Shown: positions 7,207 to 16,060, numbered from the stretch's first letter. The stretch: DNA of 33,808 nucleotides from Oscillospiraceae bacterium (GCA_017939025.1 JAGBAI010000164.1:1-33808); one strand, 5' to 3'. Numbers and translations: made by a program. Notes: generated by a model from the sequence alone, not told the origin.

Positions 7207-8136
7207 ATGAAAGTCAAACTGTTGTCTCTCTTTTTGGTTCTGTTGCTGCTGTGCGGCTGCGCTTCACCGGCTGCAGAAACGGAGCCGGCCTGGGACTATG
7301 CGTTTACCGATGACCTGGGCCGCTCTGTGGCGGTGAATAATCCCAAACGGGTGGCCTGTCTGCTGGGCAGCTTTGCCCAGGTCTGGCAGCTATCTGGCGG
7401 AGAGGTCATTGCCACTGCGGATGACGCCTGGGATGATCTTGCCCTGGAGCTGCCCGAAGAATGCGTCAATCTGGGCAACACCAAGGAGCTGTCTTTGGAG
7501 CTGCTGCTTTCCGCCCAGCCGGACTTCATTCTCGCCAGTGCCAATACCCGGCAGAATCTGGAATGGATGGAGACGCTGGAGTCTGTGGGCATCCCCACCG
7601 CTTATTTTGATGTGGCGGATTTTGACGGGTATCTGCGGCTTTTGAAGCTGTGTACGGATATTACCGGCCGGAAGGATCTTTACAAGATCCACGGCACCGC
7701 TGTCCAGGAGCAGATCGATGCCGTGCTGGAAACAGCCGCTGCCCGGGGCAGCACGCCTACCGTGCTGTGTATGCGGGCCTCCGCCTCCATGGTGACGGTC
7801 AAAAACAGCCAGGATAACGTGCTGGGCGAAATGCTCAAATCCTTGGGCTGTATCAATATCGCCGATTCCGATGAAACACTGCTGGAAAACCTGAGTCTGG
7901 AACGGATTCTGGAAGCTGACCCGGATTTTATCTTCTTTGTACAACGGGGAGACGATACAGCGGGGATGCGGGCCTTTGTGGAGAATATGATGAAAGAAAA
8001 TCCTGCCTGGCAGCAGCTGACTGCCGTGAAAGAGGGCCGGCTTTACTTCATGGACAAGAACCTGTATAACCTGAAGCCCAACCACCGCTGGGGCGAGGCT
8101 TACGAAAAGCTGGAGGAAATTCTGGAACATGGGTAA
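7207..8136 (+). CDS. Substrate-binding lipoprotein of an iron-chelate/heme/corrinoid ABC importer
   Basis: Captures the ligand outside the membrane and delivers it to the permease encoded next. The 309-residue protein has a lipoprotein signal with Cys18 (LLLLCGCAS). A BtuF/FhuD-type periplasmic-binding fold follows: FTDDLGRSVAVNNPKRVACL at the start of the mature domain, then LSLELLLSAQPDFILAS, then ILEADPDFIFFVQ near the C-terminus. Typical hallmarks of the FecB/BtuF group are the DxxGR-v-v opening and the two ExLlxxxPDxI segments. The start is set by GGGAGG 7 nt upstream. The stop overlaps the permease start by 8 nt, so the genes are translationally coupled. No cobalamin riboswitch or clear Fur box is visible upstream, so the ligand is undetermined. 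Confidence 0.88.
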   Translation: MKVKLLSLFLVLLLLCGCASPAAETEPAWDYAFTDDLGRSVAVNNPKRVACLLGSFAQVWQLSGGEVIATADDAWDDLALELPEECVNLGNTKELSLELLLSAQPDFILASANTRQNLEWMETLESVGIPTAYFDVADFDGYLRLLKLCTDITGRKDLYKIHGTAVQEQIDAVLETAAARGSTPTVLCMRASASMVTVKNSQDNVLGEMLKSLGCINIADSDETLLENLSLERILEADPDFIFFVQRGDDTAGMRAFVENMMKENPAWQQLTAVKEGRLYFMDKNLYNLKPNHRWGEAYEKLEEILEHG

Positions 8137-9109
8137 AAAGAGTCTGTTTGCCCTTCTGACATTGTTGGGTGCCGGGGTACTGAGCCTGTGTCTGGGCGCT
8201 GTCCGGCTGACGCCGGGGCAGCTTTGGCAGGCGCTGCTGGCAGGGCCCCGGGATACTGCCGGATATATTTTCTGGTACGTCCGTTTGCCCCGGACAGTGG
8301 GCTGTATCCTGGCGGGGGCGGCCTTATCGGTATCCGGCGCTGTGATCCAGCGGGTGCTGCACAATGCCCTGGCATCCCCCAGCATTATCGGCGTCAATGC
8401 CGGTGCTGGCCTGGCAGTGACTGTCTGCTGCGCCCTGGGGCTGCTGTCCGGCTGGATGATCGCCGGGGCGGCCTTTCTGGGGGCTATGGCAGCGGTGCTG
8501 CTGATTTTGCTGGCGGCAGAAAAAACAGGTGCCTCCCGGACCACGGTGATCCTGGGAGGCGTAGCGGTAAATGCCTTTCTGAATGCCCTGGCGGAGGCGG
8601 TGACAGTGCTGATCCCGGAGGCGGGCGTTCTGGCAGGAGATTTCCGGGTAGGCGGCTTTTCCTCGGTGGCCTGGCCCCGGCTTTTGCCTGCGGCGGGAAT
8701 CATTCTGCTGGCAATGCTGGCAGTGTTTTCTCTGGGTAATGTGCTGGATGTGCTGGCCCTGGGGGACAACACGGCCCGGGGATTGGGGCTGCCTGTCCGC
8801 CCTGTACGGATCGTGCTGCTGATCCTGGCGGCGGCTCTGGCGGGAGCGGCGGTGAGCTTCGGCGGACTGCTGGGCTTTATAGGCCTGATCGTGCCCCACG
8901 CCGTGGGAAAACTGGCAGGCAGGGAAAGCCGCTTTCTGCTGCCAATGTGCGCCCTGCTGGGCGGTGCGTTTGTAACGGTTTGTGACCTGATCGCCCGAAT
9001 GGCCTTTGCGCCCTATGAGCTGCCGGTAGGCATTTTGCTGTCGGTGCTGGGCGGCCCGGTATTTCTGTGGCTGCTGTGGAAGCACAAGGGAGGAAAACGC
9101 CATGCTTGA
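8129..9109 (+). CDS. FecCD/BtuC-family ABC permease
   Basis: Membrane channel of the importer. The 326 residues are strongly hydrophobic, consistent with the roughly ten helices of the FecCD/BtuC family. Conserved family segments include the RLPRTVGCILAGAALSVSGA region (about 52-71), LASPSIIGVNAGAGLAV (83-99) and, near the C-terminus, GGLLGFIGLIVPHAVG (the cytoplasmic coupling loop) and LPVGILLSVLGGPVFLWLL. Length is normal. It overlaps the binding protein by 8 nt and the ATPase by 8 nt. A single permease gene implies a homodimer, as in BtuC2D2. Confidence 0.9.
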   Translation: MGKKSLFALLTLLGAGVLSLCLGAVRLTPGQLWQALLAGPRDTAGYIFWYVRLPRTVGCILAGAALSVSGAVIQRVLHNALASPSIIGVNAGAGLAVTVCCALGLLSGWMIAGAAFLGAMAAVLLILLAAEKTGASRTTVILGGVAVNAFLNALAEAVTVLIPEAGVLAGDFRVGGFSSVAWPRLLPAAGIILLAMLAVFSLGNVLDVLALGDNTARGLGLPVRPVRIVLLILAAALAGAAVSFGGLLGFIGLIVPHAVGKLAGRESRFLLPMCALLGGAFVTVCDLIARMAFAPYELPVGILLSVLGGPVFLWLLWKHKGGKRHA

Positions 9110-9854
9110 AATCCGAAATTTATCCGCCGGATATGGTGAAAATCCTGTTATAGAAGAGATTTCCCTTGCATTCCCAAAGGAAAAGGTAACTGTCTTGGCG
9201 GGGCCCAACGGCTGCGGCAAGTCCACCCTGCTGAAAGCAGCGGCTGGGATCCTGGAAAGCCGCGGGGAGGTGCTGCTGGAGGGCGTAAACCTAAAAGCCC
9301 TGCCGCCCCGGCTTCGTGCCCAGCGGATCTCCTTCCTGCCCCAAAGCCGCGCGGTTCCGGAAATCACTGTAAGCCGGCTTGTTCTCCATGGACGTTTCCC
9401 CTACCTGCATTATCCCAGGCAGTACGGCAAAGCGGATCATGCCGCTGCAGAGGCGGCCATGGATGCCATGGAAATCACCCATCTGGCCCAAAGGCCATTG
9501 CCGTCGCTGTCCGGCGGACAACAGCAGAAGGCCTATATCGCCATGGCCCTGGCCCAGGACACCGACGCAGTGCTGCTGGATGAGCCCACAGCCTTTCTGG
9601 ATATTGCCCACCAGCTGCAGTTGATGGATCTGGCAAAAAAACTCGCCGCCAAAGGAAAAACCGTAGTGCTGGTGCTCCACGACCTGACCCTTGCTCTGGA
9701 ATATGCCGACGCTCTGGTACTTTTGCAGTCCGGGAAGGTAAAAGCCCAGGGAACCCCGGAGGAGGTCTTTCATACAGGCTGCATCCGGGAGGTATTCGGT
9801 GTGGATGTGGGAAGAACGGCTGTGGATGGAAAGCAGAAGTATTTTTATCTATAG
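9102..9854 (+). CDS. ABC importer ATPase, FecE/BtuD type
   Basis: Powers the importer by ATP hydrolysis at the inner face of the membrane. The 250-residue protein has Walker A GPNGCGKST (34-42), the Q-loop near FLPQSR (78-83), the ABC signature LSGGQQQK (136-143), Walker B AVLLDEP (156-162) and a switch histidine in VLVLHDLTLAL. It overlaps the permease by 8 nt and is the last gene of the operon. Immediately downstream comes a repeat region with no strong canonical terminator other than repeat hairpins. Confidence 0.92.
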   Translation: MLEIRNLSAGYGENPVIEEISLAFPKEKVTVLAGPNGCGKSTLLKAAAGILESRGEVLLEGVNLKALPPRLRAQRISFLPQSRAVPEITVSRLVLHGRFPYLHYPRQYGKADHAAAEAAMDAMEITHLAQRPLPSLSGGQQQKAYIAMALAQDTDAVLLDEPTAFLDIAHQLQLMDLAKKLAAKGKTVVLVLHDLTLALEYADALVLLQSGKVKAQGTPEEVFHTGCIREVFGVDVGRTAVDGKQKYFYL

Positions 9855-9861
9855 GACGTAA

Positions 9862-10099
9862 GACGCAAAAAACTGCGTCAAACTTATGACGCAGTATGGT
9901 CTTTCGATTATAAACCAGCCGGAGTCCCGTAACTGTCCGCGCGCACTGCACACAAAAAACCGCGTCAAATTCTTGACGCAGCACCGAACCGGGCTTAGCC
10001 GCCGCAGCGGCATGCAGAGCGCAACCGCCGAAGGCGGCTCTTAGCGCGTAGCAGACCACCCAATGGTCTTTCGATTATAAACCAGCTGAAATCCCGTAA
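9862..10099. repeat. Composite repeat: direct repeat flanking an 84-nt module
   Basis: A direct repeat beginning ATGGTCTTTCGATTATAAAC occurs at about 9896-9933 and 10063-10099. Between the copies lie GACGCA/TGCGTC hairpins and an 84-nt module (9978-10061). The reverse complement of that module matches 33552-33635 at 81 of 84 positions. The module contains internal palindromes (GCCGCCTTCGGCGG, CCGCTGCGGCGG). No open reading frame is credible. It looks like a mobile or amplified non-coding element. Confidence 0.8.
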
Positions 10100-10119
10100 A
10101 AGGAGCATGCCCTGCATGC

Positions 10120-10184
10120 GAAATGACCCTTGACTACTTCTTCCTTGCCATCAGAAGAATTTTTGTGTAGTCAAGGGTCATTTC
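10120..10184. repeat. 18-bp perfect hairpin with nested inner stem
   Basis: GAAATGACCCTTGACTAC (10120-10137) is perfectly complementary to 10167-10184. The 29-nt loop carries a second stem, TTCTTC with GAAGAA. A T-rich stretch follows, so it might work as a terminator, but it could also be a small structured RNA or a repeat. Confidence 0.6.
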
Positions 10185-10189
10185 TGTTC

Positions 10190-10920
10190 ATTCTTGGTAT
10201 CTAACATCTTGGTTACCTCCGCATTCTGCAGATTGACGATTATGTTCGATCACCTTATCTTTCCATATTCCTCATCTTGCCCAGTTTATGTCCCTTTATG
10301 CGGGATGCTCTTATAAGTTGGAAGTAAGTTATCGAATAACCGCCTCAGGTTCTTCTCCAATTTTTTCAGATCTTTTTGTTTTTCGCTAAGAACATCGGCT
10401 TTTGCTTTTGGTTACTTGCTTTTGACTTACTTTGAAATTCATTTTTATACTCTTAACAAATCGTCACCTTTGTTCTGAGCTGAAAAACGATTTTCCCTTT
10501 TGTCTTTTGCTTTTTTCCAATTGCTTTGCTTTTTGTTTTGCTGAAACTTTTTATGCGTCCTGCATGTTTCTTCTGATCTGAAAATTTGGTTTGGAACCGG
10601 TAAGAAACATTCCCTGGTACTGGTTCTCAAATTCTCCGTCTGATTCTGCTTTTCGTCTTCCTTTTTATTGTATGAATAACTTGCAAAAATGTTTTTTTAA
10701 ATTTTCATTTAAAACTTACATGTGTCTGCTTTTGTTCATTTTTATTTTAGAAGATCGATTGCTTTTTGACTGGATTTTTTTGATTTCCTTTACTTTGGTA
10801 CTGTTTCTTTGTGTCTATAAGATATCACATAAAAACGCTTTTTTCAAGACGGAAAATTGTATAAACTAGACATAGTGTATTTGTGCAGAAAACAGATTTG
10901 CGTCGTAGAAAAACACTCTT
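10190..10920. other. AT-rich stretch without a convincing gene
   Basis: Base composition falls sharply compared with both flanks and is rich in T-runs on the plus strand. An open frame at 10591-10869 could encode a 92-residue hydrophobic peptide, but it has no ribosome site and contains homopolymer runs. On the minus strand a 41-codon open stretch (10286-10411) reads like a lysine-rich helix end (ADVLSEKQKDLKKLEKNLRR) before a stop, but has no start codon and could be a decayed gene end. I see no promoter, tRNA or insertion-sequence end. Confidence 0.5.
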
Positions 10921-10923
10921 CTA

Positions 10924-10953
10924 TTGACAATGCCGCTTTAAATTTGATATAAT
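10924..10953 (+). promoter_or_regulatory. Promoter of the pyruvyl transferase gene
   Basis: Perfect TTGACA (10924-10929) and perfect TATAAT (10948-10953) separated by 18 nt. Transcription should start near 10960, about 44 nt before the start codon. Confidence 0.85.
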
Positions 10954-11003
10954 AATAAAAGAGCGCGTGCGCCGATGCCGCGGAAAGAAAGGAACCTAAG
11001 CCC

Positions 11004-12125
11004 ATGAAGATCGGAATACTGACCCTCTCCGCCTCGGATAACTGCGGCTCCCTGCTGCAGGCCTATGCGATGCAGACTGTGCTGAAGGCCCGTTTCCGGG
11101 CGGATGTGGAGGTTCTGGACTTCCGCTGTGAGGGTGCCCGGGAGATGTATGACCTGTTTTCCCGGAAGCCCTGGAAATATCCCCGGAAAACCCTGAATAA
11201 CCTTTTGCATTTTCCTACCGTTTCCCGGCAGAAGAAGGATTATGAATATTTCCGCCGGAACTGGCTGAACGCCACAAGCCGGCAGTTTGCCACAGCCCAG
11301 GAACTGGCAGAGGTGGCAGAAGAATATGATGTGATCCTCTGCGGCAGCGACCAGGTGTGGAATGTAAATATTCCCGACTTTGACCCGGCTTATTTCCTGG
11401 GTTGGACCGGGAATACCAGCCGGGTGGCTTACGCCCCCAGTCTGGGCGGCTGTGATTTTACTGCCTTTCCCGACCAGGCGGCCCTGAAGCAGTGGCTGCT
11501 GGACTTTTCCGCCCTGTCCACCCGGGAACAGATTGGCGTGGAGAGCGTAAAAGATGTAACAGGATTGGAGATTCCCATTGTTCCGGATCCCACACTGCTG
11601 ATCGGGCCGGAGCAGTGGCAGGCTGTACCCGGAGAACGGCTGGTACAGGAGCCTTACATCTTCTATTATTCCTGGGCTTACGAGGACGAGGAGCTGAACC
11701 GCATCGTCCAGCAGTACGCCCGCAAGCGGGGACTGAGCGTCTATGTCATTGATGCTTTCAAGTGGCCCAAGCTGAAACCAAAAGATTTCGGTTTCCGGAT
11801 GGCTCCCGCCGGCGGCCCACAGACCTTCCTCAACCTGATGAAATACGCAGATGCCGCCTTTGTCCAGTCCTTCCATGGTGTGATCTTTGCGTACATGATG
11901 CAGCGGGATTTTTACCTGCTGGATAACCGTCCTGTGGGCCAAATGGACAACCGTCTGGCCTCCATTTTAAAGCTTCTGAATACAGAAGACCGGGTAGCCC
12001 GGTGTCTGGAGGACATCCGGGAAGAAAAAATCGACTATTCCGCCGTCCCGGAATCTCTGGCAGAAAGCCGGGAGATCGGCTTTGACTATCTGGATCAGGC
12101 CTTGGCGGCTACAGTGGAAATTTGA
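11004..12125 (+). CDS. Polysaccharide pyruvyl transferase family protein
   Basis: Family members transfer pyruvate from PEP to sugars of surface polysaccharides, although many clostridial members are uncharacterised. The 373-residue protein begins MKIGILTLSASDNCGSLLQAY, the family's typical opening (glycine-rich loop with N-x-G). It continues with YDVILCGSDQVWN (about 107-119), VPDPTLL (about 193-199) and a C-terminal VQSFHGVIFAYM block. Length is typical. The gene is monocistronic, with a strong promoter upstream and a terminator right after the stop. No other surface-polysaccharide gene (glycosyltransferase, flippase) is adjacent, so the acceptor is unknown. The ribosome site is AAAGGAA. 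Confidence 0.85.
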   Translation: MKIGILTLSASDNCGSLLQAYAMQTVLKARFRADVEVLDFRCEGAREMYDLFSRKPWKYPRKTLNNLLHFPTVSRQKKDYEYFRRNWLNATSRQFATAQELAEVAEEYDVILCGSDQVWNVNIPDFDPAYFLGWTGNTSRVAYAPSLGGCDFTAFPDQAALKQWLLDFSALSTREQIGVESVKDVTGLEIPIVPDPTLLIGPEQWQAVPGERLVQEPYIFYYSWAYEDEELNRIVQQYARKRGLSVYVIDAFKWPKLKPKDFGFRMAPAGGPQTFLNLMKYADAAFVQSFHGVIFAYMMQRDFYLLDNRPVGQMDNRLASILKLLNTEDRVARCLEDIREEKIDYSAVPESLAESREIGFDYLDQALAATVEI

Positions 12126-12130
12126 GAAAA

Positions 12131-12159
12131 GGGCCTGCTGCATTTTGCGGCAGGCCCTT
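12131..12159 (+). terminator. Terminator after the pyruvyl transferase gene
   Basis: GGGCCTGCTGC pairs with GCGGCAGGCCC around a short ATTTT loop, 5 nt after the stop codon. Only a short T-run follows (TTC). Confidence 0.65.
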
Positions 12160-12171
12160 CAGATTGGTAAG

Positions 12172-12612
12172 AAAGTATACCTTATTGTAACCATCGGCGG
12201 GGAAATGTTCCTTTCTTGACCCGCCAAGAAAGGAACCAAAGAAGGCGGCATAGGGGAGGCGCTTCGCAAAAGGCGCCCTCCCCTATGTACCCCACCCGCC
12301 GCATCGCCATCCGACACCGGAAAATGTTCCGATTTTCCGGCGTCTAACGTGAAAAAACTTATAAGCTTTTGAGCGTTAAGCGTTCAAAAATCGGAACATT
12401 TTTGGACGCTGGTCGGCGAGGCGGCGCAGGGGATTCTTAAGGGGACATGCCTTTTCGGAATGTCCCCTTAAGTCGCCTTCTTTTGGTACTTTTACGACTC
12501 GCTAAGTGCCGGGCTGCGCCCGGTTGCTCCCTGCATAGCGCCTGCGGGCGCTTATCTTGGCGACCAAGAAAAGTACGTTCTCCGCACCACCGATTACAAT
12601 AAGGTATACTTT
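12172..12612. mobile_element. 441-bp non-coding element with perfect 19-bp terminal inverted repeats
   Basis: The ends AAAGTATACCTTATTGTAA (12172-12190) and its exact reverse complement (12594-12612) bound a sequence full of hairpins: TTCCTTTCTTG with CAAGAAAGGAA near 12210-12237, GGGGAGGCGC with GCGCCCTCCCC near 12254-12283, and TAAGGGGACAT with ATGTCCCCTTA near 12438-12470. No transposase-sized frame is present. A 15-bp copy of the same terminus lies alone at 27061-27075. This fits a MITE-like element moved by a transposase encoded elsewhere. It accounts for nearly all of the 542-bp gap between the pyruvyl transferase gene and mnmG. Confidence 0.75.
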
Positions 12613-12628
12613 TCGACCGCAAAAAGGC

Positions 12629-12658
12629 AAAAAAGCGCTGCAACAGCAGCGCTTTTTT
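12629..12658 (-). terminator. Terminator after mnmG
   Basis: AAAAAAGCGCTG pairs perfectly with CAGCGCTTTTTT around a 6-nt loop. It lies 9 nt past the mnmG stop and could work in both directions. Confidence 0.85.
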
Positions 12659-12667
12659 GCGTTTCTT

Positions 12668-14536
12668 TTACCTCTGTTCCATGTAGATCAGCAGCACGGC
12701 GATGTCCGAGGGGCTGACACCGGAGATCCGTCCGGCCTGGCCGATGGACATGGGGCGGATGGCAGAGAGCTTTTCCCTGGCCTCCAGACGCAGGCCCACG
12801 ATTTTGTCGTAGTCAATATCCTCAGGCAGGCGGCGGGATTCCTCCTTCTTGAATTCCTGCACCTGCTTTTCCTGCCGGGCCAGATACCCGGCATATTTTA
12901 CCTGAATTTCCACTTCCTCCGTCACGGCTTCCGGCAGGACAGGGCGGCCCGGGTCAAAGGGGGCAATGTCTCCATAGGTTACCTGGGGGCGGCGCAGAAG
13001 GTCTGCAAGCCGGGCGGAATTGGCAACAGGGGTGCTGCCTCTTTCCTCCAGCATGGCATTCAGCTCCGGGCCGGAAGGCACGCCGCACCCTTCCAAACGG
13101 CGGACTTCTTTTGCCACGGCTTCGTATTTTTCTTCCACCTGCTTCAGCCGTTCCGGGGACACCAGCCCGATGGCGGCGCCAATATGGGTCAGCCGCTGGT
13201 CGGCATTGTCCTGCCGGTGCAGCAGCCGGTACTCCGAGCGGCTGGTCATGATCCGGTAAGGCTCTTCCGTGCCCTTGGTCACCAGATCATCGATGAGGGT
13301 GCCAATATAGGAGGTATCCCGGGTCAGGATCAGGGGATCTTTTCCCTGTAATTTCAGAGCAGCATTGACACCGGCAACCAGGCCCTGGGCCGCGGCTTCT
13401 TCATAGCCGGAGGTGCCGTTGAACTGGCCCGCACCGTAGAGGCCCTTCACCACTTTGGTCTCCAGAGTGGGCAGCAGTTGGGTGGGATCGACGCACTCAT
13501 ATTCGATGGCATAGGCCGGGCGCATCATTTCGGCATTTTCCAATCCCGGAATGGTGCGCATCATGGCAATCTGCACATCCTCGGGTAAGGAAGAGGAGAA
13601 GCCCTGAATATACATTTCCTCGGTGTCTAGGCCGCAGGGCTCAATGAACAGCTGATGGCGGTTTTTGTCCGCAAACCGGACGATCTTCGTCTCGATGCTG
13701 GGACAGTACCGGGGGCCAACACCGGAGATGGTGCCGTCATACATGGGACTGCGGTGGAGATTGGCTTTGATGATCTCGTGGGTGGCTTCGTTGGTATAGG
13801 TCAGATAGCACACGGCCTCATTGTAGGGCCGATGCTCTGTCCGGAAGGAAAAGGGCTCCACCGTCTCGTCACCGGGCTGCAGCTCCATCTTGGAAAAGTC
13901 GATGGAGCGGCGGTTGATCCGGGGCGGGGTTCCGGTTTTGAACCGGCGCAGGGATAAGCCCAGCTCCCGCAAATTGTCCGCGAGGCCGATGCTGGGGTGC
14001 ATCCCGTCGGGGCCCGAGGGAATGACGCTTTCGCCGGTGATGATGGTGCTGTCCAGGTAGGTTCCCGTGGCAATGACCACGGCGCGGCAGTCATATTGTG
14101 CGCCCAACTGGGTCAAAACACCGGAAACGGCCCCATCCTGCGTGAAGATTTTCACAATTTGGGCCTGTTTCAGTTCCAGATTCTCCTGCTGCTCCAGCGC
14201 GTGCTTCATGTACTGCTGGTACTTGCGCCGGTCGGCCTGGGCCCGAAGAGAGTGGACAGCGGGGCCTTTGCCCTTATTCAGCATCCGGTACTGGATGCAG
14301 CTGTGATCCGCAGCCACGCCCATCTCACCGCCCAGAGCATCCAGTTCCCGAACCAGGTGGCCTTTACCGGTGCCGCCGATGGCGGGATTGCAGGGCATGT
14401 TGCCCACAGTATCCAGATTTATGGTAAAGAGGATGGTGTGCAGCCCTAACCGGGCAGCAGCCAGGGCTGCCTCGATGCCCGCATGACCGGCACCGATGAC
14501 CGCAATGTCACAGGCTCCTCCAAAATATATATTCAT
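12668..14536 (-). CDS. mnmG: tRNA uridine-5-carboxymethylaminomethyl modification enzyme MnmG (GidA)
   Basis: Works with the GTPase MnmE to install the cmnm5 group on wobble uridine 34 of certain tRNAs, using FAD and methylene-tetrahydrofolate. The 622-residue protein shows the FAD-binding GAGHAG (15-20), the invariant block [22 protein letters not shown] (about 49-70), [17 protein letters not shown] (84-100), and the second conserved region [20 protein letters not shown]. Length matches the family. The start follows TAGGAGG. mnmE is not next door. It is the last of three minus-strand genes (trmB, nitroreductase, mnmG), two of which modify tRNA. Confidence 0.96.
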   Translation of the reverse strand: MNIYFGGACDIAVIGAGHAGIEAALAAARLGLHTILFTINLDTVGNMPCNPAIGGTGKGHLVRELDALGGEMGVAADHSCIQYRMLNKGKGPAVHSLRAQADRRKYQQYMKHALEQQENLELKQAQIVKIFTQDGAVSGVLTQLGAQYDCRAVVIATGTYLDSTIITGESVIPSGPDGMHPSIGLADNLRELGLSLRRFKTGTPPRINRRSIDFSKMELQPGDETVEPFSFRTEHRPYNEAVCYLTYTNEATHEIIKANLHRSPMYDGTISGVGPRYCPSIETKIVRFADKNRHQLFIEPCGLDTEEMYIQGFSSSLPEDVQIAMMRTIPGLENAEMMRPAYAIEYECVDPTQLLPTLETKVVKGLYGAGQFNGTSGYEEAAAQGLVAGVNAALKLQGKDPLILTRDTSYIGTLIDDLVTKGTEEPYRIMTSRSEYRLLHRQDNADQRLTHIGAAIGLVSPERLKQVEEKYEAVAKEVRRLEGCGVPSGPELNAMLEERGSTPVANSARLADLLRRPQVTYGDIAPFDPGRPVLPEAVTEEVEIQVKYAGYLARQEKQVQEFKKEESRRLPEDIDYDKIVGLRLEAREKLSAIRPMSIGQAGRISGVSPSDIAVLLIYMEQR

Positions 14537-14565
14537 AGGATTCCTCCTAAACTTTCAATTAACGT

Positions 14566-14602
14566 ACTGGCGCGGGAGCCTTTGGGGCGCTCCTGCGCCG
14601 GT
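14566..14602. repeat. Hairpin in the gap between the nitroreductase gene and mnmG
   Basis: ACTGGCGCGGGAGC (14566-14579) pairs with GCTCCTGCGCCGGT (14589-14602) at 12 of 14 positions. It belongs to the CACTGGCGC motif family also seen at 5082-5102, 15362-15383 and 28731. It could attenuate transcription into mnmG or simply be a repeat insertion. Confidence 0.6.
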
Positions 14603-14607
14603 GCTTT

Positions 14608-15342
14608 TTATTTCACCCAATCGCGAACCATTTCGGTGCAGGAGCGGCTCATTTCTTTGCTGAAATCGCTGTTCCACTTCCGCTGGCAGAACCGGTTCAG
14701 CCAATGGGCAAATTCTTCTCCGGACTTATTTTGCTGGGTCATCAGCATCTGCTCCATGGCATCGGATTTTTCCATGCTGTAACCGTTTTCGTGTACCAGC
14801 CAGGACACGTCGTGCCGGGGCGGCTTGGGGCGCTCCAGCTGCTGGGCCGTAGGATAGCCCAGCACCAGCATGGCTGTGGGCACAACATACTGCGGCAGCT
14901 TCAGCAGTTCCCTGTGGAATTCGTAATTCTCGGTAATGTCTCCGATATAGCAGCTGCCAAGGCCCAGAGAATGGGCCGCCACCACAGCGTTCTGGGCAGC
15001 GATGAGGGTATCGGCCTGGGCCAGGAACAGATCCCCCAGGTCAGGCTTGCGAACCTCATCGACAAATTTACAGAACACCTCGTACCACCGGCGGTAATCG
15101 GCGCAGAAAACAAGCACCATGGGTGCCGTGGCGATAAAAGGCTGATTGTCGCAGGAAACGGATAATTTCTGCTTCATTTCCGGGTCGGTGATGTCCAGAA
15201 TGGTGTACAGGGCCATATTTCCGGCGGAAGGAGCCTGGACAGCGGCCTCCAGAACGGCCTGCTTCACTTCGGCAGGGATTTCCTTTTCCTCAAACACCCG
15301 GACAGATTTTCTCTGGCGGAGCTGTCTTGTTACTTCGTTCAT
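14608..15342 (-). CDS. Nitroreductase family protein (FMN-dependent, NfsA/FRP-like)
   Basis: Probably a cytoplasmic NAD(P)H-dependent flavin oxidoreductase. Features are the FMN-binding opening LRQRKSVRVFEEKEIP (8-23), the APSAGN motif (about 37-42), the central VLVFCADYRRWYE region and the ITENYEFHRELLKLP/VLGYP block where NfsA/FRP members contact FMN. Its 244 residues and long C-terminal helix tail match the FRP-like group. The physiological substrate is unknown; nitroaromatics and quinones are the usual artificial ones. It lies 43 nt downstream of trmB and 71 nt upstream of mnmG. The start has no strong ribosome site (TGAGGTAC), so it may depend on coupling within the operon. Confidence 0.85.
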   Translation of the reverse strand: MNEVTRQLRQRKSVRVFEEKEIPAEVKQAVLEAAVQAPSAGNMALYTILDITDPEMKQKLSVSCDNQPFIATAPMVLVFCADYRRWYEVFCKFVDEVRKPDLGDLFLAQADTLIAAQNAVVAAHSLGLGSCYIGDITENYEFHRELLKLPQYVVPTAMLVLGYPTAQQLERPKPPRHDVSWLVHENGYSMEKSDAMEQMLMTQQNKSGEEFAHWLNRFCQRKWNSDFSKEMSRSCTEMVRDWVK

Positions 15343-15361
15343 AAAAGTACCTCATCAGTTG

Positions 15362-15383
15362 CACTGGCGCTCCCGCACCGGTG
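15362..15383. repeat. Short hairpin between trmB and the nitroreductase gene
   Basis: CACTGGCGC and GCACCGGTG pair (eight of nine positions, one wobble) around TCCC. The motif is the same as in the next gap of this operon. Confidence 0.5.
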
Positions 15384-15385
15384 TT

Positions 15386-16060
15386 TCATTCATCTGCCTT
15401 CTTCTCTTCCTTGGGCATCACGAAGGGCTTGCACACCACTTCACACCGGTTGATGGGGGTGCCCAGAGCGTGGAATTTTTCTTCGTAGCCGGTCATGATG
15501 CCTACAATGCCGTCCTTGTGCAGATCCCGGGTCAGGTTCTTCACTTCCAGACCACAGGCGGCAAACTCTTCCACAGAGAACTCGAACAAGGGTGCGTTGT
15601 CCGTTTTGAAATGGAACTCACCGCCATTTTTCACCACACGGCAGTACTTGTCCAGGAAGCCCCGATGGGTCAGACGGCGCTTGGCATTCTTCTTCCGGGG
15701 CCAGGGATCAGGGAAATTGATGAACAGCCGGTCGATCTCCTCCCCGGCAAAAATCTCCTCAATATTGGCAACATCCATATCAATATAAAATACGTTGGTC
15801 AGACCCATGGCCTTGGCCTTCTCCATAGCCACCACCATAGCCTCCCGGCAGCGCTCCACGGCGATCAGCAGCACATCGGGATTTGCCTCGGCAGTCTCGG
15901 CAGTGAACTTGCCCTTGCCGCAGCCTACCTCCACCCACAGGGCAGCGGCATCCGGCTTCAGGTTCCGCCAGTTGCCCTTCAGAGCAGCAGGTTCCGGGAT
16001 CCGCAGGGCAGCACAGGCTGCCATCCGGGGCTCCAGATTCTTCATTCTTCTCATTCGCAT
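15386..16060 (-). CDS. trmB: tRNA (guanine-46-N7)-methyltransferase
   Basis: Methylates N7 of G46 in the variable loop of tRNAs, using S-adenosylmethionine. The 224-residue protein shows the SAM-binding VEVGCGKGKF (43-52), the acidic loop residue Glu69 in AVER and the catalytic/tRNA-binding NFPDPWPRKKNAKRRL (115-130). A C-terminal TGYEEKFHALGTPI segment closes the family pattern. Length is typical. The start at 16060 follows ATGGAGG. A downstream in-frame Met (MRRM) could be used, but the spacing favours 16060. It is the first gene of the minus-strand trio with the nitroreductase gene and mnmG. Confidence 0.95.
   Translation of the reverse strand: MRMRRMKNLEPRMAACAALRIPEPAALKGNWRNLKPDAAALWVEVGCGKGKFTAETAEANPDVLLIAVERCREAMVVAMEKAKAMGLTNVFYIDMDVANIEEIFAGEEIDRLFINFPDPWPRKKNAKRRLTHRGFLDKYCRVVKNGGEFHFKTDNAPLFEFSVEEFAACGLEVKNLTRDLHKDGIVGIMTGYEEKFHALGTPINRCEVVCKPFVMPKEEKKADE

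Noticed and set aside
10591..10869. 92-residue hydrophobic ORF in the AT-rich stretch
   Set aside because: No ribosome site, composition driven by T-runs, and no recognisable family. Hydrophobic residues are expected by chance from T-rich codons.
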